Origin: JBFLYE01 sp040756715 [NCBI: bacterium]
Lineage (GTDB): Bacteria > UBA9089 > UBA9088
NCBI GenBank assembly: GCA_040756715.1
Contig: JBFLYE010000006.1
Span: forward strand, 1-9,485
Reading direction: 5' to 3'
DNA length: 9,485 nt
Positions 1-6,656 of this stretch are shown here, one piece after another. The notes beneath the pieces were generated by a model, which made no database searches, was not told the DNA's origin, and worked only from the letters and a program-made list of their open reading frames with translations. Both the position numbers and the translations under genes were made by a program. Positions within the stretch are counted from its first letter, which is position 1, and the number at the start of each line of letters is the position of its first letter.

Positions 1-1
1 C

Positions 2-124
2 ACATTTTTCAATGTCATACGAAGAGAGAAGGAGCCTGGTAGGTCCTCTAAACCTTTCCGCCACAGGCTTTCTTTCCCTTGGGTATTGAATGGTTACATG
101 CCTTTTAAATAAATGGAAAAATGT
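2..124 (+). ncRNA. candidate structured RNA, possibly 6S-like
   Basis: Seen: positions 2-10 and 116-124 are perfect reverse complements (9 bp) and would close the whole segment. Inside, AGCCTG (33-38) pairs with CAGGCT (64-69), extendable by G-rich/T-rich flanks, and AGGT (41-44) pairs with ACCT (52-55). This gives closing stem, wide asymmetric bubble and terminal hairpin, which is the general plan of 6S RNA. The 3' side contains GGTTACATGCC (92-102), which from memory resembles GGUUACAGCC near the 3' end of E. coli 6S RNA. Context: 6S RNA genes are known to lie near zapA and, in some deltaproteobacteria, close to rny, so the site fits. Against: about 124 nt is short for 6S (usually 160-200), the window may cut it, and strand is inferred only from context. 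Could be the end of an unseen gene instead. Confidence 0.25.
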
Positions 125-243
125 AATCCACAGCCCCCTTATCAGCTCAATTATTGCTTGCACAAAAAAAGTATAAATTTAAAAGAGCTTAAAGTCTAGT
201 TTTTTTGTTATAAAATTATAAGGATATGACATATAAAAAAAAT
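125..243. other. AT-rich intergenic stretch, no gene seen
   Basis: Part of the gene-free stretch upstream of rny. I see no start-to-stop reading frame with protein-like composition, no tRNA-like fold and no clear terminator. A run of seven T at 200-206 is not preceded by a stable GC-containing hairpin. Several TATAAA-like hexamers occur (for example 172-177 and 232-237), but none has a well-spaced -35 partner. Confidence 0.6.
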
Positions 244-272
244 TTGACTTAAAGATAAGAATAAATTATACT
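244..272 (+). promoter_or_regulatory. sigma70-type promoter of rny
   Basis: TTGACT (244-249) and TATACT (267-272) each match the sigma70 consensus at five of six bases and are separated by exactly 17 bp. Transcription would start near position 279, giving a leader of about 94 nt before the rny ATG. It is the best-formed promoter in the window and probably drives rny, scpB, the protease and the phosphorylase together. Confidence 0.7.
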
Positions 273-278
273 AAAAAT

Positions 279-372
279 AGGTTTTGAAGGCAATGAAAGA
301 TAAAAAATTTATATATATTTCAATAAAATTTCCTGCCTTTAAACCCTAAATTTTTTAAAGGGGGTTAAATAA
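279..372 (+). promoter_or_regulatory. rny leader with two competing helices and the RBS
   Basis: Starting at the predicted transcription start, 279-292 pairs with 334-347 (14 positions, one T/C mismatch at 282:344 and one G-U wobble at 286:340). The same downstream strand, 338-346, can instead pair with 362-369 (CCC to GGG, then AA/TT and TTT/AAA around one bulged A), which takes up three Gs of the Shine-Dalgarno sequence AAGGGGG (358-364, 8 nt before the ATG). The two helices share 338-346, so they exclude each other: the first leaves the RBS open, the second hides it. Pairing is read directly from the sequence; a regulatory role is inference. No known riboswitch core was recognised in the 41-nt loop. 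Confidence 0.4.
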
Positions 373-1920
373 ATGAACAACATTTACATCTACATAATTA
401 TTGTTATATCTGCCTCTTTATTAGGAATTCTAATTGGATACATTATAAGAAAGGCTTACGAGAAACTGACAAAAAGAGAGGCACAGAAAGAGGCAGAAAG
501 AATAATAGAGGATGCAAAAAAAGAGGCTACTTCTCTAAAGGAAAAGCTGCAATTGGAGGCAAAAGAAACACTCCACAAAGAAAGGATTGAGCTTGAAAGG
601 GAAAACAAGAGGGAAAAGGCAAATCTTACAAGGCAAGAAGAAAGGATAAAAAGGAGAGAGCAGGATATTGACAGAAGACAGGATGGAATAAGAAGGCAGG
701 AGGAAAGGCTAAAAAGGGAAGAGGAAAATCTAAAGAAAAGGGAGGCAGAGATTCAAGAGATAAAAAAACAAGAGCTTAAAAAGCTTGAAGAAATTTCTAA
801 TATGAACATTGATGAGGTGAAAAAGATGCTTATTGCTGAGGTGGAGCAGGAGGCAAGGTATGAATCAGCAAAGATAATAAAAAAAGTTGAAGAAGAGGCA
901 AAAGAAGAGGCAGAAAGGAAGGCTCGCGAAATATTAGCAGAATCAATTGGTAGATTAGCCTCTTCCTATGTTGCAGAGAATACCGTCTCTACGGTTTCTC
1001 TCTCATCAGAGGAGATGAAGGGAAGGGTTATTGGAAGGGAGGGAAGAAATATTAGAACATTTGAATTAACCACAGGGACAGAGCTAATTATTGATGATAC
1101 GCCTGATGCGGTTACCATTTCATCCTTTGATCCTGTAAGGAGGGAGATAGCAAGGGTTTCTTTGGAAAGGCTAATAGCTGATGGAAGAATCCACCCAGGA
1201 AGAATAGAGGAAGTTGTGGCTAGGACAAAGGAGGAAATAGAAGGGAAGATGAAGGAAGAGGCTAAATCTGTTGCCTTAAGCCTTGGGATTCATAATCTTA
1301 CACCCAGGGAGATAGAATTGCTGGGAAGGCTTAAGTATAGAACAAGCTATGGACAAAATGTCTTACAACATAGCATTGAGGTTGTTCATATAGCCTCTAT
1401 AATGGCTTCTGAGCTTGGAATAAAGGATTTGAGGCTTGTAAAAAGAGCCGCCCTTCTCCATGACATTGGGAAGGCCATTCCTTCAAAAGAAGAGGGCTCA
1501 CATATTGAAATAGGAGAAGAGGTTTTAAGACAGGCAGGAGAGGATGAGCTTCTTATCAATGCTGTCATTGCCCATCACGGACAATTTCCTTTTAAAAGCA
1601 TTGAGGCTGTTCTTGTTCAGGCAGCTGATGCTGTTTCTGCTTCTCGTCCAGGAGCCCGAAGGGATACCATTGAGGCATATGTAAAGAGGCTTGAAAAGCT
1701 AGAAGGGATAGCAAATAGCTTTCCTGGCGTAGAAAAGGCTTATGCTATTCAGGCAGGAAGAGAGATGAGGGTTATTGTTAAATCAGAGGAGATAGACGAT
1801 GTAAAGACCTTTAGCCTGGCAAAGGATATAGCAAAGAAGATAGAGGAAGAGCTTGAGTATCCTGGATTAGTAAAGGTAAATGTAATCCGTGAGATTAGGG
1901 CTGTGGAATATGCGAAATAA
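373..1920 (+). CDS. rny: ribonuclease Y
   Basis: Membrane-anchored endoribonuclease that starts mRNA decay in many bacteria lacking RNase E. The 515 residues match the usual length (about 520) and show the full domain order: a hydrophobic N-terminal anchor (about residues 4-25), a long charged Lys/Glu/Arg coiled coil (about 30-185), a KH RNA-binding domain with the GxxG-type loop GRVIGREGRN (217-226), and an HD phosphohydrolase domain with the metal-binding pair H363-D364 in LLHDIGKA and the downstream AHHGQ (400-404). The start is fixed by AAGGGGG eight bases upstream and by the membrane anchor beginning directly after Met. It is the first gene of a probable operon with scpB 13 bp downstream. 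Arg codons are almost all AGG/AGA (about 42 of 46 by hand count), which sets the local codon style. Nothing looks truncated. Confidence 0.97.
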   Translation: MNNIYIYIIIVISASLLGILIGYIIRKAYEKLTKREAQKEAERIIEDAKKEATSLKEKLQLEAKETLHKERIELERENKREKANLTRQEERIKRREQDIDRRQDGIRRQEERLKREEENLKKREAEIQEIKKQELKKLEEISNMNIDEVKKMLIAEVEQEARYESAKIIKKVEEEAKEEAERKAREILAESIGRLASSYVAENTVSTVSLSSEEMKGRVIGREGRNIRTFELTTGTELIIDDTPDAVTISSFDPVRREIARVSLERLIADGRIHPGRIEEVVARTKEEIEGKMKEEAKSVALSLGIHNLTPREIELLGRLKYRTSYGQNVLQHSIEVVHIASIMASELGIKDLRLVKRAALLHDIGKAIPSKEEGSHIEIGEEVLRQAGEDELLINAVIAHHGQFPFKSIEAVLVQAADAVSASRPGARRDTIEAYVKRLEKLEGIANSFPGVEKAYAIQAGREMRVIVKSEEIDDVKTFSLAKDIAKKIEEELEYPGLVKVNVIREIRAVEYAK

Positions 1921-1921
1921 A

Positions 1922-1935
1922 AGTGTATAGTGTAT
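1922..1935 (+). repeat. two-unit 7-bp tandem repeat over the scpB start
   Basis: AGTGTAT occurs twice in direct succession (1922-1928, 1929-1935). It fills the rny-scpB gap and supplies the first two bases of the scpB ATG (1934-1936). No Shine-Dalgarno sequence is visible in front of scpB. The unit length matches the five longer heptad arrays elsewhere in the window, so this may be a short member of the same class. Confidence 0.5.
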
Positions 1936-2431
1936 GGAAAACATTAAGACAAAGTCCATAATTGAAGCATTGATATTTTCACAAGAAAACCCCCTATCAG
2001 AAAAGATGCTTGCAAAAATCCTTGAAAAGAAAGAGGATGTTATAAAATCTGCAATTTGTGAATTAAAAGAGGATTTTAAAGATAGGGCTATTGAGCTTAC
2101 CAATATTGCCGGTGGATGGAAATTTCAGACAAAGAAGGAATTTTTTCCCTGGATAGAAAAGCTTTCTCCTTCTAAAAAAATAAAATTGTCAAAGCAGACC
2201 CTTGTTACATTAGCCATTATTGCCTATAATCAGCCCATAACCAGGCAGGGGATAGAGAGGATAAGGGGTGTGGATTCACATGGTGCAATAAATAGCCTAC
2301 TTGATTGCGAATTTGTTGAGATAGCGGGAGTAAAAAAGTCTCCAGGAAATCCATTTCTTTACAGGACAACCAAGAAATTCCTTTTAAGCACAGGCCTTCC
2401 TGATATATCAGCCCTTCCAAAAATACAATGA
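1934..2431 (+). CDS. scpB: segregation and condensation protein B (ScpB)
   Basis: Kleisin-associated winged-helix subunit of the bacterial SMC-ScpA-ScpB condensin, needed for chromosome compaction and segregation. The 165 residues hold the two expected winged-helix units. The N-terminal one has IIEALIFSQENPLSEKMLAKIL and the IELTNIAGGWKFQT hairpin (about residues 9-70). The C-terminal one has the family signature around LAIIAYNQPITRQGIERIRGVDS (about 92-114), then a PGNPFLYRTTKKFL stretch (about 137-150). It is close to the shorter end of family length. scpA, the usual partner next door, is not in the window; RNase Y lies immediately upstream. No Shine-Dalgarno sequence is seen, so translation may be coupled to rny, whose stop is 13 bp away. 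Its stop codon overlaps the next gene's start (ATGA at 2428-2431). Confidence 0.93.
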   Translation: MENIKTKSIIEALIFSQENPLSEKMLAKILEKKEDVIKSAICELKEDFKDRAIELTNIAGGWKFQTKKEFFPWIEKLSPSKKIKLSKQTLVTLAIIAYNQPITRQGIERIRGVDSHGAINSLLDCEFVEIAGVKKSPGNPFLYRTTKKFLLSTGLPDISALPKIQ

Positions 2432-3774
2432 TAAGTCAGGAATCAGGAGTCGGGGGTCGGGGGTCAAGGTGGTATCGGTTCAAGACTCAAGACTCAAAGC
2501 TCTTGGCTCTTGGCTTATTGATTTTTCTCCTTTTTCCATCCCTTTTGTTTTCTGCCCCATCCCTTTACAATAAGTCACCATCTGAAGAAAAAATGATAGA
2601 AACAAAGGGGCTTTCTCCCACCGGAACAATTTCAGTATTATTTTTAAGGGTTGAGTTTTCTGATGTTAGCTCTAACCATCAGGATTTTACAGAATATATG
2701 AATAAGATGGGCGATTATTATAAAAATGTATCCTCGGGAAAGCTTAATTTGGTATCCACAATTACTCAGGTCTTTGCTTTAACAAAAACAATGGCTTATT
2801 ACGGAAATCCTGAAAAGCCAGAGGAGCTAAAAAATGATGCAATAGCAACCGCCACAGCAGAGGGGATTAACCTTTCAAATTATGATTCTATAATGCTCCT
2901 CCATGCAGGATGTGGCGAGGAAACAGACAATGGTCTTCATCCTGAATGGATTAGATCCTCCTATATTGATGGAACATATAGCACAATCCCGGAGATGGAA
3001 AATTTTGGCATTTCTCCCTTTGGTGTATGGTGTCATGAATTTGGCCATCAGCTTGGAGTTCCTACTACCTTACCCGACCTTCCGGGAGCTGGAGTCTGGT
3101 CTTTAATGGATACAGGGTGCTACAATGGGAATGGCGAATACCCGGCAGGGCTTGATGCATATTCAAGGATTAGGCTTAATTGGATAGTTCCCCAAACAGC
3201 AACCACAATAGCTATTGATCCAAGATTAGATTACCCTGTCTATCAGCTTGGGATATTTGGACAAGAATGCTTCCTGGTTGAAAAAAGGGATGAGCCTGGG
3301 CTTCCGGGCAAGGGGTTCCTTGTTTGGCATCTTGTTTGGCATCAATCGGGCGATTTAGATAGGCTTTCCCTCCTTCAAGCAGATGGAGGAAATTTAGGTG
3401 ATTCGGGCGACCCATTTCCTGGCTCTACAAGGAATTTCCTTTTAGATGATTATACCAACCCATCTTTAAGATACTTTAATGGAAATCCATCTGGGTTTAG
3501 GATAGAGGTTTTAATCCCCCATATTCCAAAGGCAAAGGTCTTTCCAAATCCAATAAACCTAAATGAAACAAAGAGGGTTTTCTTTGAAGTAGAAAGAGAA
3601 AGCTCAGTTTTTATTTACAACATCAAGGGAGAGAATATAAAATATTTAAGAGACTTTCAGAATACGGGAAGGATATATTGGGATATAGAAAATATAGCCT
3701 CTGGTGTCTATATTTTTATGGTAACTGACAAAGACAGAAATCGCTCTTTTGGAAAGATTGGGATTATAAAATGA
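2428..3774 (+). CDS. secreted M6-family metalloprotease with FlgD/T9SS-like tail
   Basis: Probable zinc endopeptidase of the M6 (immune inhibitor A-like) family, exported. A signal peptide is visible: short basic region, then LLALGLLIFLLFPSLLFSA (about residues 25-43) with likely cleavage after Ala43. The catalytic site is HEFGHQLG with H203, E204 and H207, followed by GVWSLMDTG, which resembles the family's Met-turn. The C-terminal ~80 residues start with a KAKVFPNPIN element and end in an IASGVYIFMV beta-hairpin and GKIGIIK, typical of FlgD-like/T9SS type A C-terminal domains, suggesting surface anchoring or secretion. Oddities: the first ~30 codons run through two 7-bp repeat arrays, so the true start could instead be TTG at 2503; and the Asp expected soon after HExxHxxGxP is displaced (D217, with TTL inserted). 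Both ends overlap neighbours by ATGA. Confidence 0.85.
   Translation: MISQESGVGGRGSRWYRFKTQDSKLLALGLLIFLLFPSLLFSAPSLYNKSPSEEKMIETKGLSPTGTISVLFLRVEFSDVSSNHQDFTEYMNKMGDYYKNVSSGKLNLVSTITQVFALTKTMAYYGNPEKPEELKNDAIATATAEGINLSNYDSIMLLHAGCGEETDNGLHPEWIRSSYIDGTYSTIPEMENFGISPFGVWCHEFGHQLGVPTTLPDLPGAGVWSLMDTGCYNGNGEYPAGLDAYSRIRLNWIVPQTATTIAIDPRLDYPVYQLGIFGQECFLVEKRDEPGLPGKGFLVWHLVWHQSGDLDRLSLLQADGGNLGDSGDPFPGSTRNFLLDDYTNPSLRYFNGNPSGFRIEVLIPHIPKAKVFPNPINLNETKRVFFEVERESSVFIYNIKGENIKYLRDFQNTGRIYWDIENIASGVYIFMVTDKDRNRSFGKIGIIK
2435..2469 (+). repeat. heptad array 1 (5 x 7 bp, G-rich)
   Basis: Five contiguous 7-bp units following GTCRGGR: unit 1 GTCAGGA, unit 2 one base different, units 3 and 4 both GTCGGGG, unit 5 degenerate. 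It starts four bases after the scpB stop and is read in frame as the start of the metalloprotease. Same unit size and copy number as the four other arrays, but an unrelated unit sequence. Confidence 0.75.
2481..2515 (+). repeat. heptad array 2 (5 x 7 bp)
   Basis: Units 1 and 2 are CAAGACT, unit 3 is the hybrid CAAAGCT, units 4 and 5 are CTTGGCT. It lies 11 bp after array 1 and encodes the basic region and the first residues of the hydrophobic core of the protease signal peptide (about residues 18-30). The two unit types partly complement each other (CAAG against CTTG), so the transcript can form a small hairpin. Confidence 0.75.
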
Positions 3775-4463
3775 AGGCAATCATTGCAGGATTTTCTCCC
3801 TTTGAGCTTGGATTTGATGGCTTTTCTGAAAAGGAAATAGAAACAGAGAGAGGAAAGGCTCAGCTTTTTATAAAAGAAGGCATTGTTTTTCTTCCCAGGC
3901 ATGGAAAGGATAAAACAATTCCACCCCATATTATCAATCATCAAGCAAATATGCTTTCCCTAAAAAGCCTTGGCGTATCTCAAATTATCTCAATAAACTC
4001 GGTTGGCTCTTTAAAGGAGGAGATTACACCCGATGACTTTCTTGTGCCTGATGATTACATAGGTTTATGGGACACAAAGACATTTTATGATGATAAAATC
4101 GTCCATATTACCCCAGGGTTAGATGAAAATACAAGGCTCTTGATTATGGAGATTGCTAGCTCTTGTGGAATAAAGCCGATTGATGGCGGTGTATATGTCC
4201 AAACCCGAGGACCTCGGCTTGAGACAAAGGCAGAGATAAGGTTTTTAAAGACATTAGGGGATGTGGTTGGAATGACAATGGCTTCTGAGGCAACCATTGC
4301 CAAAGAGCTTGATATTCCTTATGCCTCATTGTGTATGGTGGATAATTATTGCAATGGAATAAAGGAAGAGCCCCTCTCTTTTTCTCTGATAAAGGAAGCA
4401 CAAAGAAAAAAGATGGGGTATCTGTTTAACTTCGTTAAACAATTGCAAATTGAAGGCCGATAA
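3771..4463 (+). CDS. PNP/MTAP-family nucleoside phosphorylase
   Basis: Cytosolic purine-nucleoside phosphorylase of the trimeric PNP/MTAP family, cleaving a purine (methylthio)nucleoside with phosphate for salvage. Landmarks are LPRHGKDKTIPPH (residues 41-53, the family RHG and PPH elements), INSVGSL (75-81), GVYVQTRGPRLETKAEIR (140-157), DVVGMTMASEA (164-174) and MVDNYCNGI (189-197). The length (230) is slightly below the family norm because the N-terminus is short: MKAIIAGFSP replaces the usual IIGGTG/IGGSG phosphate loop. Asn192 falls where 6-oxopurine enzymes carry Asn and adenine-specific MTAP carries Asp, so inosine, guanosine or methylthioinosine is a better guess than methylthioadenosine; this relies on hand alignment. 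The start overlaps the protease stop (ATGA), implying coupled translation. Confidence 0.85.
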   Translation: MKAIIAGFSPFELGFDGFSEKEIETERGKAQLFIKEGIVFLPRHGKDKTIPPHIINHQANMLSLKSLGVSQIISINSVGSLKEEITPDDFLVPDDYIGLWDTKTFYDDKIVHITPGLDENTRLLIMEIASSCGIKPIDGGVYVQTRGPRLETKAEIRFLKTLGDVVGMTMASEATIAKELDIPYASLCMVDNYCNGIKEEPLSFSLIKEAQRKKMGYLFNFVKQLQIEGR

Positions 4464-4465
4464 AA

Positions 4466-4500
4466 AATTTAAAATTTACAATTTAAAATTTAAAATTAAG
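4466..4500 (+). repeat. heptad array 3 (5 x 7 bp, A/T only)
   Basis: Units 1, 3 and 4 are AATTTAA, unit 2 ends in C, unit 5 is the degenerate AATTAAG. It fills most of the gap between the phosphorylase stop and the nrdD Shine-Dalgarno sequence. No promoter with correct spacing is visible within it. The pattern of units 1, 3 and 4 being identical with a variant second unit recurs in array 5. Confidence 0.75.
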
Positions 4501-4509
4501 CGAAGCGAC

Positions 4510-4520
4510 AAGGAGGGGGA
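4510..4520 (+). promoter_or_regulatory. strong Shine-Dalgarno sequence of nrdD
   Basis: AAGGAGGGGGA contains the full AAGGAGG consensus seven bases before ATG 4524. This favours ATG 4524 over the adjacent in-frame ATG 4527. It is the strongest ribosome binding site in the window and contrasts with scpB, the protease and the methyltransferase, which have none. Confidence 0.8.
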
Positions 4521-4523
4521 AAT

Positions 4524-6626
4524 ATGATGATTAAACACATTAGAAAGCGTGATGGAAGGCTTGTTCCATTTACTCAGGAGAAGATAACCGAGGCGGTCTT
4601 TAAGGCAACCAAGGCAGTAGGTGAGCCAGACAGAAAAAAGGCAGAAAAGATTACCAGGCAAGTGGTTGCGGCTATTTCGGTTATCTATAAGGATGAGAGG
4701 GTTCCTACCGTAGAGAATGTCCAGGACTTAGTGGAAAAGATGCTCATTGAGGATGGCTACGCTGAAGTAGCCAAGGCTTATATCCTCTATAGGGAACAGC
4801 ATGCAAAGCTTCGGGAGACAAAGGCACTTCTTTCTGATGCGGTCTCTATGGTGGATAGCTATTTGGGGGGGAAAGATTGGAGGGTTCGGGAAAATTCAAA
4901 TATGAGCTATTCCTTACAGGGGCTAAACAACCACATATTTTCCCTTATAACCTCCAATTACTGGCTTTCCAAGCTATATCCCCAAGATGTAAGGGATGCC
5001 CATATTTCTGGGGATATTCATATCCACGACATTGGTGTCTTATCGGTTTATTGCTGTGGATGGGACCTGAAAGACTTGCTTACTAGAGGTTTTGGTGGTG
5101 CCTTGGGGAAGGTTGAATCCTCACCTCCCAAGCACTTTAGGTCTGCTTTGGGCCAAATTGTCAATTTCTTCTATACCCTACAGGGAGAGGCAGCAGGGGC
5201 CCAGGCGTTTTCAAACTTCGACACACTCCTTTCACCGTTTATCCGTTATGACGGCTTGTCCTATAAGGATGTTAGGCAATGCCTTCAGGAATTTGTCTTT
5301 AATATGAACATTCCCACTCGGGTAGGCTTTCAAACCCCTTTTAGTAATATCACAATGGATGTTACACCACCGAGAAACCTTGCCAAAGAATATGTAATTA
5401 TTGGAGGAAAACCACAGGATACAACCTACGCTGAGTTTGAAAAAGAAATGTTAATGATCAACAAGGCATTCTGCGAGGTAATGGCAGAGGGCGATGCAAA
5501 GGGAAGGGTATTTACCTTTCCCATTCCCACCTATAATATTACAAGGGATTTTAAATGGGAGGATGAAAATTTAGAAGCCCTTTGGGAGATAACCTCAAAA
5601 TATGGCATCCCCTATTTTTCTAATTTCATAAACTCTGATATGTCTCCTGAGGATGCAAGGAGTATGTGTTGCAGACTTAGATTGGACAACCGCGAGCTCA
5701 GAAAAAGAGGAGGCGGGCTATTCGGCTCTAATCCCTTAACCGGCTCAATTGGTGTGGTTACCATAAACCTAGCCAGGGCAGCCTATCTTTCAAACCACAA
5801 TGAAGAGAAATTTTTTGAAAGGCTAGCAAGCCTTATGGAGATTGCCAAGGAAAGCCTAGAGATAAAAAGAAAAGTAATTGAAAGACTAACCGATGAGGAG
5901 CTATATCCCTATGCCAGGCACTACCTTTCATCTATTAAAGAGGGATTTGGTGGCTATTGGAAAAACCATTTCTCAACCATTGGGCTTATCGGGATGAATG
6001 AGGCTTGTCTTAATCTTATTGACTCTGATATTGCAAGTCCTGAAGGAAAAAATCTTGCCATAAAAACATTAAGTTTTATGAGGGAGAAAATCTTAAAATT
6101 TCAGGAAGAGACCGAGAGTCTTTATAACATTGAGGCAACCCCGGCAGAAGGAACAACCTATAGGCTTGCTATGCTTGACAAAGAGCAATACCCCGAGATT
6201 ATTACAAGCGGGACAAACAAACCATATTATACAAATTCAACCCACCTTCCCGTAGGCTATAGCGATGACCTATTCTCTGCCTTATCCCATCAGGATGAGC
6301 TTCAGGCATTATACACAGGAGGAACGGTATTTCATGGGTTTATTGGAGAAAAGATTGACAACCCTAAGATGTGTAAATTGCTAGTAAAGAAAATTGCCGA
6401 AAGATTCTCCCTTCCCTATTACACAATCACCCCAACCTTTAGCATCTGCCCAATCCATGGTTATATCAAGGGTGAACATCCTACCTGCCCAAAATCCTCA
6501 GGCAATGGGCTTTGCCATACAAAATGCGAGGTTTATTCAAGGGTGGTCGGATATTACAGACCCATTCAGCAATGGAACGATGGAAAGCAGGAGGAATTTA
6601 GGGAGAGAAGGGAGTATAAAATATAA
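4524..6626 (+). CDS. nrdD: anaerobic (class III) ribonucleoside-triphosphate reductase
   Basis: Glycyl-radical enzyme that reduces ribonucleoside triphosphates to dNTPs without oxygen, with formate as usual reductant. Order: N-terminal ATP-cone allosteric domain (about residues 4-92), catalytic ten-stranded barrel, C-terminal zinc site and radical loop. The thiyl-radical cysteine is in SMCCRLRLD (C382/C383). The glycyl radical is G676 in RVVGYYRPIQQWN, 24 residues from the end. Zinc-site candidates are C642, C655, C664 and C668; the second position of the usual CxxC is His (CPIH), and the last pair is spread out (CPKSSGNGLCHTKC), a variant arrangement. The 700 residues agree with E. coli NrdD (712). 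The activase gene nrdG, often adjacent, is not in the window. No NrdR-box pair was found upstream. Confidence 0.96.
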   Translation: MMIKHIRKRDGRLVPFTQEKITEAVFKATKAVGEPDRKKAEKITRQVVAAISVIYKDERVPTVENVQDLVEKMLIEDGYAEVAKAYILYREQHAKLRETKALLSDAVSMVDSYLGGKDWRVRENSNMSYSLQGLNNHIFSLITSNYWLSKLYPQDVRDAHISGDIHIHDIGVLSVYCCGWDLKDLLTRGFGGALGKVESSPPKHFRSALGQIVNFFYTLQGEAAGAQAFSNFDTLLSPFIRYDGLSYKDVRQCLQEFVFNMNIPTRVGFQTPFSNITMDVTPPRNLAKEYVIIGGKPQDTTYAEFEKEMLMINKAFCEVMAEGDAKGRVFTFPIPTYNITRDFKWEDENLEALWEITSKYGIPYFSNFINSDMSPEDARSMCCRLRLDNRELRKRGGGLFGSNPLTGSIGVVTINLARAAYLSNHNEEKFFERLASLMEIAKESLEIKRKVIERLTDEELYPYARHYLSSIKEGFGGYWKNHFSTIGLIGMNEACLNLIDSDIASPEGKNLAIKTLSFMREKILKFQEETESLYNIEATPAEGTTYRLAMLDKEQYPEIITSGTNKPYYTNSTHLPVGYSDDLFSALSHQDELQALYTGGTVFHGFIGEKIDNPKMCKLLVKKIAERFSLPYYTITPTFSICPIHGYIKGEHPTCPKSSGNGLCHTKCEVYSRVVGYYRPIQQWNDGKQEEFRERREYKI

Positions 6627-6656
6627 TATATTCTTTAGGAAGATCTACCGAATGTT

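Noticed and set aside
2-112. Open frame of 36 codons ending in TAA at the window start, possibly the end of an upstream gene
   Set aside because: The translation is rich in Arg, Pro and Trp and resembles no family I know; the segment has better RNA-like pairing. It cannot be settled without upstream sequence.
190-206. T7 run as a rho-independent terminator
   Set aside because: No stable GC-containing hairpin precedes it; the surrounding pairing is only scattered A-T.
2444-2471. G-quadruplex from the two G5 runs in heptad array 1
   Set aside because: Only two long G runs; a four-stranded fold would need GG-only tracts of low stability.
4424-4452. Perfect 7-bp hairpin GTTTAAC/GTTAAAC with a 3-nt loop, followed by CAATT/AATTG
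   Set aside because: Lies inside the end of the phosphorylase gene, is A-T rich and is not followed by a T tract, so it is not supported as a terminator.
4464-4523. NrdR boxes or a promoter before nrdD
   Set aside because: TTTACA (4475-4480) has no -10 at 16-18 bp, and no paired NrdR-type palindromes are present; the A/T content comes from the heptad array.
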